From Spongiivirga citrea (lineage in GTDB: Bacteria; Bacteroidota; Bacteroidia; Flavobacteriales; Flavobacteriaceae): 64,000 nt of DNA. This document shows, piece by piece, positions 34,242 through 42,585 of the stretch. The stretch spans positions 186,001 through 250,000 of the forward strand of contig NZ_JAABOQ010000005.1 in assembly GCF_010671565.1 (NCBI RefSeq), written 5' to 3'. How positions within the stretch are numbered: position 1 is the stretch's first letter; each line of letters starts with the position of its first letter. The notes beneath the pieces were generated by a model. It had not been told where the DNA came from, searched no databases, and saw only the letters and a program-made list of their open reading frames with translations. A program made the position numbers and the translations under genes.

Positions 34242-35474
34242 ATGAAAAACTCAGGAATAAAGATCTCACTTTTTCTAATCTACTTTGTTTTCGCAGCCTT
34301 ATTAAATAGTGTTGGGATTTTGGTGGAACGAGCACAAGAGGTTTATGGCATTGCTAAACCAGATGCAGCAATTTTGGAGCCATTCAAAGATATTTCCATT
34401 GCAATAATGGCGTTTGTTGTTGGTTCTTTTTTGCCAAGACTTGGTTTTAAAAAAGGAATGCTTATAAGTTTAGCAGTCGTATTTTTTGGTTGTATCGGAA
34501 TGTTTTTTGGCAATTCATTTTTGGCGGTAAAGCTCTTATTTTTATGTGTAGGATTATCCTTTGCCGTAGTTAAAGTTGCTGTTTATGCGCTAATTGGATA
34601 TATAACCGATGGGAAGAAAGAACATAGTTCTCTTATGAATTTGATTGAAACTGTCTTCATGATAGGAATCATTTTCATGTATGTTATTTTCCCTTTATTT
34701 TATGATGACAACGATCCGAATGCATGGCTTAATGGATATTTATTGATGGCGGGTTTAATTGCTGTTGCATTCTTTATCATTATGTTTTCCAAATTTGATG
34801 TTGAACCAGAAAAATCTAATGGAGTCAAGGATGATTTTTCTAAAATGTTCGCCCTTTTCAAAAAGCCACTTATATGGATATTTGCTGCATTTGCCTTCTT
34901 ATATGTAATGACGGAACAAGGTATTATGACATGGTTGCCAACTTTTAATAAAGATACGCTTAAACTATCTCCGAAGCTAGGATCGCAAATGGCTGTTCTT
35001 TTAATGGTTTCAATAGCTTTAGGCCGATTCATAGCCGGTATTCTTTCTAAGAAAATAAAATGGATTTATATTTCGGCAATTTCAGCTGTTTTGGCAATCG
35101 TGCTAGTATTGTTGGTTTTACCACTTGCAGAAAATATTGAAGCTAAAGAGATAAAGTCGATTACTGACCTTCCCGTAGTATCCTATCTATTTCCACTGAT
35201 AGGGCTATTTTTAGCGCCACTATATCCATTGATAAATTCGACTGTTTTAAGTAGTGTTGATAAAGGAATCCACAGCTCACTTGCTGGTATTCTTACATTT
35301 TTTTCTGCGGTTGGCGGAACAGCAGGCTCATTACTAATTGGAAATTTATTTGATTCTTTAGGTGGAGATAAGGTGTTTTATCTTTCTATTATCCCATTTG
35401 GGTTGATGTTTATAATCTTTTTTGTCATTAATAAGATGACCAGTAATTCAGATTCGGAAGCGATAGCAAAATGA
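34242..35474 (+). CDS. MFS transporter in the trehalase operon
   Basis: The 410-residue major-facilitator protein has about twelve membrane helices split by a cytosolic loop near residues 185-205. The second half has the helix start WIFAAFAFLYVMTEQGIMTW, reminiscent of the fucose/glucose permease (FucP/GlcP-like) branch, so a hexose or disaccharide is a likely substrate. The stop codon overlaps the trehalase start by 4 bp (ATGA), which shows translational coupling and links the transporter to trehalose or glucose. Direction of transport is not certain. Confidence 0.87.
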   Translation: MKNSGIKISLFLIYFVFAALLNSVGILVERAQEVYGIAKPDAAILEPFKDISIAIMAFVVGSFLPRLGFKKGMLISLAVVFFGCIGMFFGNSFLAVKLLFLCVGLSFAVVKVAVYALIGYITDGKKEHSSLMNLIETVFMIGIIFMYVIFPLFYDDNDPNAWLNGYLLMAGLIAVAFFIIMFSKFDVEPEKSNGVKDDFSKMFALFKKPLIWIFAAFAFLYVMTEQGIMTWLPTFNKDTLKLSPKLGSQMAVLLMVSIALGRFIAGILSKKIKWIYISAISAVLAIVLVLLVLPLAENIEAKEIKSITDLPVVSYLFPLIGLFLAPLYPLINSTVLSSVDKGIHSSLAGILTFFSAVGGTAGSLLIGNLFDSLGGDKVFYLSIIPFGLMFIIFFVINKMTSNSDSEAIAK

Positions 35475-37312
35475 GATTTAAGCTTAGCATAAAGGAAACA
35501 CTTTCCAAACTTCTCGCTCAAGAAGATACAGACGGTGATAAAAAAATCACTAAGGAGGATAAAGGGCCAAAGTCATTTTCTATTCAAGATGAAAATGGGA
35601 AAAGCTATGATGTAAAAGGAACTTATTTTCTTTCTAATTTAATGCAAGAATTGGTCATTCAACAACGGGAAGGGAAAGAAGAAGCTAACATTTTAATATC
35701 TCATATCGAAGAGCCGCCTTCTCAAAGAATCTCACGAATGATTAAAGATTACTTTTGGGATGATCTGACCAGAAAAATTGATAAAAATGGGCTCGCAAAG
35801 ATCGTTGGTGATGAAAAGTCAGAAGATCAAACACAACGTATATACGTTCCATCAACTGATGAGGCCGCTATAACATATTATAACAAGCTTCAATTAGAAA
35901 ATAAACAGTTAGAAGTAGTCACTTTACCAAGTCCAATCACACCCGAATATGTTCGATCAATCAATACAAAACCTGGAATTCTTTCACTTAAATTAGAAAA
36001 TGGGAAAGGAGTTCCGTTTGTAGTTCCTGGTGGCCGCTTTAATGAAATGTATGGCTGGGATTCTTATTTTGAAGGAGTCGGTCTATTACTGGATAATCGC
36101 ATCGATCTTGCAAAAGCCATGGTCGATAATTTCTGTTATCAAATAACTCATTACGGTAAAATATTAAATGCCAACCGCACCTATTATTTAACACGAACAC
36201 AGCCACCTTTTTTAAGCTCATTCATACGTGAAGTATATGAAGCTGATCAATCCGTTGGATTAGATTGGTTAAAAGAAACGTTGTTGGTTGCTATTAAGGA
36301 GTATGAAACCGTCTGGATGGAGGATGGCAAGCGTTTATGTGATAACGGACTCAATCGATATCTAGCAGAGGGAATTGGAATTCCGCCTGAAACAGAAGCT
36401 GGTCATTTTGATGAGGTTTTAAGTGAATATGCTAAAAAGCATGGTCTTTCGCTAAAAGAATTCGAATCAAAATATGCAAATCGAGAGTTAGTAAATGAAA
36501 AGCTTGATGAATATTTTGTTCATGACCGTAGCGTTCGCGAGAATGGTCATGATACTACATGGCGCCTTGATAATGTGTGTGCCGATCTTAATACGGTCGA
36601 CCTAAACTCATTACTATATAAATACGAAAAGGACTTCGAATATCTTATAAAAACCTATTTCAATGATCGTTTGGGCGAATACAATTCGGCATATTGGAAT
36701 GAAAAAGCAAATCGAAGAAAATTCTTAGTGATTAAGCTCTTGTGGAATGAAGATGATGGTGTTTTCTACGATTATAATTTCAAAACTAAGCGACAAACGC
36801 AATTCGAATCCGCATCCAATTATTTTCCCTTGTGGGCTGGGTTATGTGATGGGCAGCAAGCCACAGTCCTGGTTCGTAGTTTGATGAATAACCTAAAAGA
36901 AAAAGGAGGTGTAGCAGGAACTTCAAAAAAAATGGATGAGACAATTGCGGCAGGAAAACATCAGCGACAATGGGATTATCCTAATGGCTGGGCTCCGCAC
37001 CAAATGCTGATTTGGCGAGGACTAAAACAGCATGGTTACACAAAAGAATTACAAGAATTAGTTTATCGTTGGTTGTGGATGATTACTAGAAATGCGGTGG
37101 ATTATAATGGCACCATTCCAGAAAAATACGATGTGGTTAACTGCACACACAAAGTGTATGCGGAGTATGGAAACGTTGGGACCGAATTTGAGTATATAAC
37201 AACCAGCGGTTTTGGTTGGATGAATGCATCCTATCAATACGGATTATCACTTTTATCGAATGGATTAAGAGATGAATTAGATCGTTTAAAAGATCCTGAT
37301 AAACTGTTTTGA
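35471..37312 (+). CDS. treF: Cytosolic alpha,alpha-trehalase (GH37) with N-terminal EF-hand-like loop
   Basis: Trehalase splits trehalose into two glucose molecules. Both GH37 signatures are present: PGGRFNEMYGWDSY (about residue 186) and QWDYPNGWAP (about 500). There is no signal peptide, so it acts in the cytosol. The 613-residue length includes an N-terminal region of about 110 residues that E. coli TreF does not have in this form. Residues 19-30 (DTDGDKKITKED) match the EF-hand Ca2+ loop, and the stretch LLAQEDTDGDKKITKEDKGP strongly recalls the regulatory segment of fungal neutral trehalases such as yeast Nth1. It overlaps the MFS gene by 4 bp. Confidence 0.94.
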   Translation: MRFKLSIKETLSKLLAQEDTDGDKKITKEDKGPKSFSIQDENGKSYDVKGTYFLSNLMQELVIQQREGKEEANILISHIEEPPSQRISRMIKDYFWDDLTRKIDKNGLAKIVGDEKSEDQTQRIYVPSTDEAAITYYNKLQLENKQLEVVTLPSPITPEYVRSINTKPGILSLKLENGKGVPFVVPGGRFNEMYGWDSYFEGVGLLLDNRIDLAKAMVDNFCYQITHYGKILNANRTYYLTRTQPPFLSSFIREVYEADQSVGLDWLKETLLVAIKEYETVWMEDGKRLCDNGLNRYLAEGIGIPPETEAGHFDEVLSEYAKKHGLSLKEFESKYANRELVNEKLDEYFVHDRSVRENGHDTTWRLDNVCADLNTVDLNSLLYKYEKDFEYLIKTYFNDRLGEYNSAYWNEKANRRKFLVIKLLWNEDDGVFYDYNFKTKRQTQFESASNYFPLWAGLCDGQQATVLVRSLMNNLKEKGGVAGTSKKMDETIAAGKHQRQWDYPNGWAPHQMLIWRGLKQHGYTKELQELVYRWLWMITRNAVDYNGTIPEKYDVVNCTHKVYAEYGNVGTEFEYITTSGFGWMNASYQYGLSLLSNGLRDELDRLKDPDKLF

Positions 37313-37392
37313 TTTTATAAAAACAGCATATAATTATGACTTATCTTTACTTATATAGTTGAGTAAAAATTGCTAACCAAGCTTGATTTTTA

Positions 37393-38562
37393 ATGAATTC
37401 CTACCAGCGTGCCATACAATTACTGCATACCGTATCTACTGATAAAGGTTTTCTTGCCAGTGCAAACGACATTAGTAATTACCGCAGAATTTGGGCTCGC
37501 GATGGAGTGATTTGCGGACTTGCGGCTTTGTTGGATGGCAACGAAAAATTAGTGTCAGCTTTTAAAGCAACCCTTCAAACACTAGCCGATCATCAGCATT
37601 ATTTAGGTAATATACCATCAAACGTATTTTATGACGAGCCTAAAACTTTGTTGAGTTTTGGAGGATTGGCAGGCCGAGTTGATACGATTCCTTGGTTTGT
37701 AATTGGGATGTGTAATTATGCACACATTACTGGTGATATCGATTTTGCAAAAGCGCATTTAGAGCACATTAATCGCGGGCTAAAACTTATGGAAGCATGG
37801 GAGTTTAATCACAACCACCTAATGTATGTGCCGCGATCCGGAAATTGGGCTGATGAGTATATTACCGAAGGCTATATTTTATATGATCAACTGTTACGCC
37901 TGTGGGCGTTACGTTGTTTCGACAGCTTGTTTCCTAATGAAGTGGTAAGCAGAAAAGCCAATCGCATTCAACAAAAAATTGTTGAGAATTATCGTAAGCA
38001 TAAAATTAAAAACGATCCTTATCATCCAAAAGCATTCAAAAGCTTGAGAGCAAAGAATTATTGGGTGGCGTCATTTAATCCGTCCGGCTATCAAAAACAA
38101 TATGATGCATTTGCCAATGCATTGGCACTTTTTTTGAATATCGATTCCGAAGGTTTCGAAAATGAATTGATTACCTATTCAGAAGAGTTGCGCAATTCGC
38201 TGCCATTAAAACTACTTCCAGCTTTTTGGCCACCAATTAAAGAAGGCGATCCCGAATGGAGTATGTTAGAGAATAATCGAAAGTATGAATTTAGAAACGA
38301 GCCTTATGAGTTTCATAACGCAGGTACTTGGCAAATGGTAAATGGTTTTTACGGCCTTGGTCTTGTAGCTAATAACCGGATGGATGAAGCAAAACAAATT
38401 CTTAAACATATTGATCAACTAAACGAAAAAGAAGATTGGGGGTTTTATGAAAACTTCAATACAGAGACTTGCAGTCCAACTGGAGTGCCCAAATGTTCTT
38501 GGAGCGCCGCAGGATCAATAATATTGAGTCAGGTGATTCAAGGTAAAAAATTACTATCCTAA
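37393..38562 (+). CDS. (alpha/alpha)6-barrel glycosidase, invertase- or amyloglucosidase-like
   Basis: The 389-residue soluble protein has no signal peptide. NYRRIWARDGVICGLAAL near residue 28 resembles the RD-containing substrate site of GH100 neutral invertases and of debranching-type glucosidases. GRVDTIPWFVIGM (about 96) and SGNWADEYITEGYILYDQLL (about 148) fit the same helical barrel. If it is an invertase, it would split sucrose into glucose and fructose, and the PfkB kinase encoded 14 bp downstream would take the fructose. This is inference from neighbours; the alternative is an oligosaccharide glucosidase. It follows trehalase by 80 bp. Confidence 0.65.
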   Translation: MNSYQRAIQLLHTVSTDKGFLASANDISNYRRIWARDGVICGLAALLDGNEKLVSAFKATLQTLADHQHYLGNIPSNVFYDEPKTLLSFGGLAGRVDTIPWFVIGMCNYAHITGDIDFAKAHLEHINRGLKLMEAWEFNHNHLMYVPRSGNWADEYITEGYILYDQLLRLWALRCFDSLFPNEVVSRKANRIQQKIVENYRKHKIKNDPYHPKAFKSLRAKNYWVASFNPSGYQKQYDAFANALALFLNIDSEGFENELITYSEELRNSLPLKLLPAFWPPIKEGDPEWSMLENNRKYEFRNEPYEFHNAGTWQMVNGFYGLGLVANNRMDEAKQILKHIDQLNEKEDWGFYENFNTETCSPTGVPKCSWSAAGSIILSQVIQGKKLLS

Positions 38563-38576
38563 CCTTATAAAGATTA

Positions 38577-39515
38577 ATGAATAAATCAATCGACATACTG
38601 TGCGTTGGCGAGGCGCTTATTGATTATATCGGGCATCAAACAGCACCGAGCCTTTCAGAAACAAAAGATTACCATCGCTATTTAGGAGGGTCGCCTACCA
38701 ATGTTGCAATGAATATGGCTCGACTAGGCGTTAGCACATCCCTAGTTGCTAGTATAGGTGATGATGGTTTTGGTAATTATGTATTAGATAAATTGAATAC
38801 GGCAGGTATTGATACGTCAAATATCCAGTCATTAAATGATATCCCAACCACCGTTATTTTTGTTTCTAGAACGACTGATACTCCCGACTTCATCCCGTAC
38901 CGCCAGGCGGACGTAATGATATCAAAAGAGCAACTACCAGACTCACTTTTACAGGAAAGTAAAATCTTTCACACAACTTGTTTTGCATTGAGCAAGGAGC
39001 CGGCACGGCAAACTATTCTAGAGGCCGCAAAACGTGCGCATAGCTGCGGTGTTAAATTGAGTATAGACATTAATTACTCGGAAAAAATATGGCCTGAACG
39101 GGCTGAAGCCATTCAATGTATAAAACAATATTGCAGCTTAAATCCATTGATCAAGATTAGTGAAGACGACATGGAGCGCCTTTTCAAAAAACAACTTAGC
39201 CATGAGGAGATCTTTTCATTTTTTCATGATTTAGGTGTCGAGGTTATATGCCTTACTTTAGGTAGTAAAGGAGTAAAAGCTTCTCATAAAAAAGAAGGGA
39301 CAATCACTTTGCCTGCTATCAAGATTGAAAAAATAATGGATGCGACTGGAGCGGGTGATGCATTTTGGTCCGGATTTCTCTTCGCCTATTTGAAGGAAAA
39401 TTCACTTGAGCATTGTCTAAAAACCGCCTTAAAGTTAGCTGCTTTAAAGCTTCAAAACGTTGGTCGGCTTCCAGAAAATGTTGATGTTTTGTCAGAATTA
39501 TTAAGCATTGAATAG
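38577..39515 (+). CDS. PfkB-family sugar kinase, probable fructokinase
   Basis: The 312-residue ribokinase-fold enzyme has the N-terminal signature around GGSPTNVAMNMARLG and the C-terminal catalytic signature DATGAGDAFWSGF, with the base aspartate in GAGD. The fructokinase branch fits the length and the context with trehalase and a possible invertase. It phosphorylates a free hexose (fructose is the best guess) with ATP in the cytosol. It is the last gene of the cluster, and no terminator is evident before maeB, which begins 73 bp further. Confidence 0.88.
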   Translation: MNKSIDILCVGEALIDYIGHQTAPSLSETKDYHRYLGGSPTNVAMNMARLGVSTSLVASIGDDGFGNYVLDKLNTAGIDTSNIQSLNDIPTTVIFVSRTTDTPDFIPYRQADVMISKEQLPDSLLQESKIFHTTCFALSKEPARQTILEAAKRAHSCGVKLSIDINYSEKIWPERAEAIQCIKQYCSLNPLIKISEDDMERLFKKQLSHEEIFSFFHDLGVEVICLTLGSKGVKASHKKEGTITLPAIKIEKIMDATGAGDAFWSGFLFAYLKENSLEHCLKTALKLAALKLQNVGRLPENVDVLSELLSIE

Positions 39516-39588
39516 GCCTTGACGATAGTAATTATAGTACCTTTAATTTTAACAAAAAGCAGAGTAGTTAACTAAATGTAACTCTTCT

Positions 39589-41880
39589 ATGAGCGAAAAG
39601 ACCAAAAAGCAAGAAGCACTCGATTATCACGAATTTCCTAAGCCGGGAAAAATAAAAACTGTTCCTACAAAAAGTTACTCTAGTCAGCGTGATTTAAGTT
39701 TGGCATATTCACCTGGAGTGGCAGAGCCATGCCTTGAGATTGAAAAGCGAAAATCGGATGTATATCGTTATACGAATAAAGGTAATTTGGTCGCAGTAAT
39801 TTCTAACGGAACAGCTGTTTTGGGCCTTGGTGATATTGGCCCTGAAGCCTCAAAACCTGTAATGGAAGGGAAAGGTCTACTATTCAAAATTTTTGCTGAC
39901 ATCGATGTTTTTGATATTGAAGTTGATGCAAAAAATGTTGATGCTTTTATTGAAACGGTTAAGAATATTGCGCCCACTTTTGGCGGGATCAATTTAGAAG
40001 ATATTAAGGCTCCTGAAGCGTTTGAAATTGAACAACGTTTAAAGGAAGAACTGGATATTCCGGTAATGCACGATGACCAGCATGGTACGGCAATTATATC
40101 GGCTGCGGCTTTGTTGAATGCAACGGAGATCGCTGGCAAAAAAATGGGAGATGTGAAAATCGTGGTCAGTGGAGCTGGTGCTGCTGCAGTTTCATGTACT
40201 AGGTTGTATAAAGCATTTGGAGCAAAATCAGAAAATATAGTAATGACTGATAGTAAAGGAGTCATTCGCAAGGACCGAGAAAATCTTACTTCCCAAAAAG
40301 CAGAATTCGCTACGGGAAGAGATATAAATACATTAGAAGATGCATTTGTTGATGCTGATGTTTTTATCGGATTGTCGATGGGTAATATCGTAAATCCGGA
40401 TATGCTTAAGAGTATGGCTCCAAATCCGATTGTGTTTGCAATGGCAAATCCAGACCCGGAAATTCCATATGACCTTGCTTGTAAAACACGAGATGATATT
40501 ATTATGGCTACTGGTCGTTCCGATCATCCTAATCAGGTTAACAATGTATTGGGATTCCCTTTTATTTTTAGAGGCGCATTAGATGTTCGCGCTACTAAGA
40601 TTAATGAAGCCATGAAAATGGCTGCGGTAAAAGCTTTAGCTGATCTTGCTAAAGATCCAGTGCCAGAACAAGTAAATATTGCCTACGGAGAAACCCGGCT
40701 TACATTTGGAAAAGATTATATCATCCCAAAACCATTCGATCCTCGTTTAATTACAAAAATACCCCCTGCAGTTGCAAAAGCGGCAATTGAGTCAGGTGTA
40801 GCGACTGAAAAAATAACGAATTGGACAGCCTATGAAGATGAATTATACGAACGCTTAGGTTCTGACAATAAAATTTTGCGATTATTATTAGATCGAGCAA
40901 GACGCAATCCTAAACGTGTTGTCTTCTCCGAGGCTGATCATCTTGATGTATTGAAAGCTGCACAAATCGTTTACGAAGAGGGTGTAGCAATTCCTATTTT
41001 ATTAGGGCGAAAAGATGTCATTGAAGAATTAAAAAAAGAAATTGATTTTGAGGCCGACCTAGAAATAATTGATCCTAAAAGTGACGAATATTGCGGTCAG
41101 AAAAATAAGTATGCTCAAACCTATTACGAAGAACGCAAGCGTCGAGGAGTAACTATTTATGATGCGGAAAAGAAGCTGCGAGAGCGAAACTACTTTGCCG
41201 CAATGATGGTTAACGAAGGTGATGCGGATGCCTTAATTACCGGTTATTCTAGAAGCTACCCATCAACCTTGAAACCTATGTTGGAGCTTATAGGTACGTA
41301 TCCTGGAACCGATAGGATTGCGACGTGTAACCTCATGCTAACAGAGCGTGGCCCGATGTTTTTATCCGATACTTCGATTAATATAGATCCAACTAGTCGT
41401 GATTTAGTGAAAATTGCTCGTATGACAGCTCATATGGTAAAAATGTTTGGAGTAGAAGCAAATATGGCAATGTTGTCATATTCTAATTTCGGTTCTTCAA
41501 GTAACGAAAAGGCAGAAAAAGTTAGGCAAGCTGTTCAGATTTTGCATAAGGAATTCGATTATATTGCGGTCGACGGAGCACTACAAGCGGACTTTGCTTT
41601 AGATCCTGAACTGCGTAATAGTAAGTTTCCATTTTCTAAGTTAAACGGCAAGAAAGTAAACACCCTTATTTTTCCAAATTTAGATGCGGCCAATATTACT
41701 TATAAATTGATGAAGGAATTGAACAATACGCAGTCTGTAGGACCAATTATGCTGGGTATGCGAAAACCTGTTCATATATTACAGCTAGGAGCAAGCGTCG
41801 AGGAGATGGTTAATATGACAGCTGTTGCTGTTGTAGATGCACAGGAGAAGGAAAAAAGAGAAAAACAGCAGGCTAAATAA
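39589..41880 (+). CDS. maeB: NADP-type malic enzyme with phosphotransacetylase-like domain (MaeB)
   Basis: The enzyme decarboxylates malate to pyruvate and yields reduced nicotinamide. The 763-residue protein is two-part. Residues 1-420 are the malic enzyme, with YSPGVAEPC, the metal and substrate segment VMHDDQHGTAI, and the nucleotide fold VVSGAGAAAVSC. Residues of about 430-755 are a phosphotransacetylase-like domain (with ITGYSRSYPSTLKPMLELIG) that is regulatory in E. coli MaeB. The gene precedes ruvA and sprA, a common order in Flavobacteriaceae. Confidence 0.95.
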   Translation: MSEKTKKQEALDYHEFPKPGKIKTVPTKSYSSQRDLSLAYSPGVAEPCLEIEKRKSDVYRYTNKGNLVAVISNGTAVLGLGDIGPEASKPVMEGKGLLFKIFADIDVFDIEVDAKNVDAFIETVKNIAPTFGGINLEDIKAPEAFEIEQRLKEELDIPVMHDDQHGTAIISAAALLNATEIAGKKMGDVKIVVSGAGAAAVSCTRLYKAFGAKSENIVMTDSKGVIRKDRENLTSQKAEFATGRDINTLEDAFVDADVFIGLSMGNIVNPDMLKSMAPNPIVFAMANPDPEIPYDLACKTRDDIIMATGRSDHPNQVNNVLGFPFIFRGALDVRATKINEAMKMAAVKALADLAKDPVPEQVNIAYGETRLTFGKDYIIPKPFDPRLITKIPPAVAKAAIESGVATEKITNWTAYEDELYERLGSDNKILRLLLDRARRNPKRVVFSEADHLDVLKAAQIVYEEGVAIPILLGRKDVIEELKKEIDFEADLEIIDPKSDEYCGQKNKYAQTYYEERKRRGVTIYDAEKKLRERNYFAAMMVNEGDADALITGYSRSYPSTLKPMLELIGTYPGTDRIATCNLMLTERGPMFLSDTSINIDPTSRDLVKIARMTAHMVKMFGVEANMAMLSYSNFGSSSNEKAEKVRQAVQILHKEFDYIAVDGALQADFALDPELRNSKFPFSKLNGKKVNTLIFPNLDAANITYKLMKELNNTQSVGPIMLGMRKPVHILQLGASVEEMVNMTAVAVVDAQEKEKREKQQAK

Positions 41881-42003
41881 TGGGAGATTTTGAATTGAAA
41901 GAAACTCGAAAAAGCTTTCTAGATATTTAGGATAATGCGCTCGATAATATTAACACCCAACGTCCAATAATTTCATTACATTTACCGCCTAACCGGTATT
42001 TAA

Positions 42004-42585
42004 ATGATCACCCAACTACAAGGAAAACTTGTCGAAAAAAACCCTACGCATGTTGTGATCGATTGCAATGGCGTTGGGTACGAAGTTAATATCTCACTTT
42101 TTACTTATTCTAACCTCCCAAATTCTGAGGCTATAAAGCTATTGACGCATCTTCAAGTTAAAGAAGATAGTCATACATTGTTCGGATTTATCTCTTCGGT
42201 AGAGCGCGAAATTTTTCGGCTGTTAATCTCCGTTTCGGGTATCGGAGCGAGTACTGCGAGAACGATGCTGTCTTCCTTAGATCCGACGCAAGTTCGGGAT
42301 GCAATTGCATCGGGTGATGTGCCGACTATTCAATCCGTAAAAGGAATCGGTGCTAAAACCGCTCAGCGCGTTATTCTTGATTTAAAAGATAAAGTACTAA
42401 AAGTGTACGATATTGATGAAGTTTCCCTTGTTCAAAGCAATACTGTTAAAGATGAAGCGTTATCAGCTTTAGAAGTTTTAGGTTTTACCAGAAGAGCGTC
42501 TGAAAAAGTAGTTGACGGGCTATTAAAAAGGACACCAGATTTAAATGTTGAGCAGCTGATAAAACTTGCGCTAAAAAATCTATGA
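42004..42585 (+). CDS. ruvA: Holliday junction binding protein RuvA
   Basis: RuvA tetramers hold the four-way junction and load RuvB. The 193-residue protein has the N-terminal OB fold (about 1-62), tandem helix-hairpin-helix motifs (LISVSGIGASTARTML and IQSVKGIGAKTAQRVI) and the C-terminal RuvB-binding domain (about 145-193, with EALSALEVLGFTRRASEK). Its stop codon overlaps the sprA start by 4 bp, so the repair gene and the secretion gene are translationally coupled. Confidence 0.97.
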   Translation: MITQLQGKLVEKNPTHVVIDCNGVGYEVNISLFTYSNLPNSEAIKLLTHLQVKEDSHTLFGFISSVEREIFRLLISVSGIGASTARTMLSSLDPTQVRDAIASGDVPTIQSVKGIGAKTAQRVILDLKDKVLKVYDIDEVSLVQSNTVKDEALSALEVLGFTRRASEKVVDGLLKRTPDLNVEQLIKLALKNL

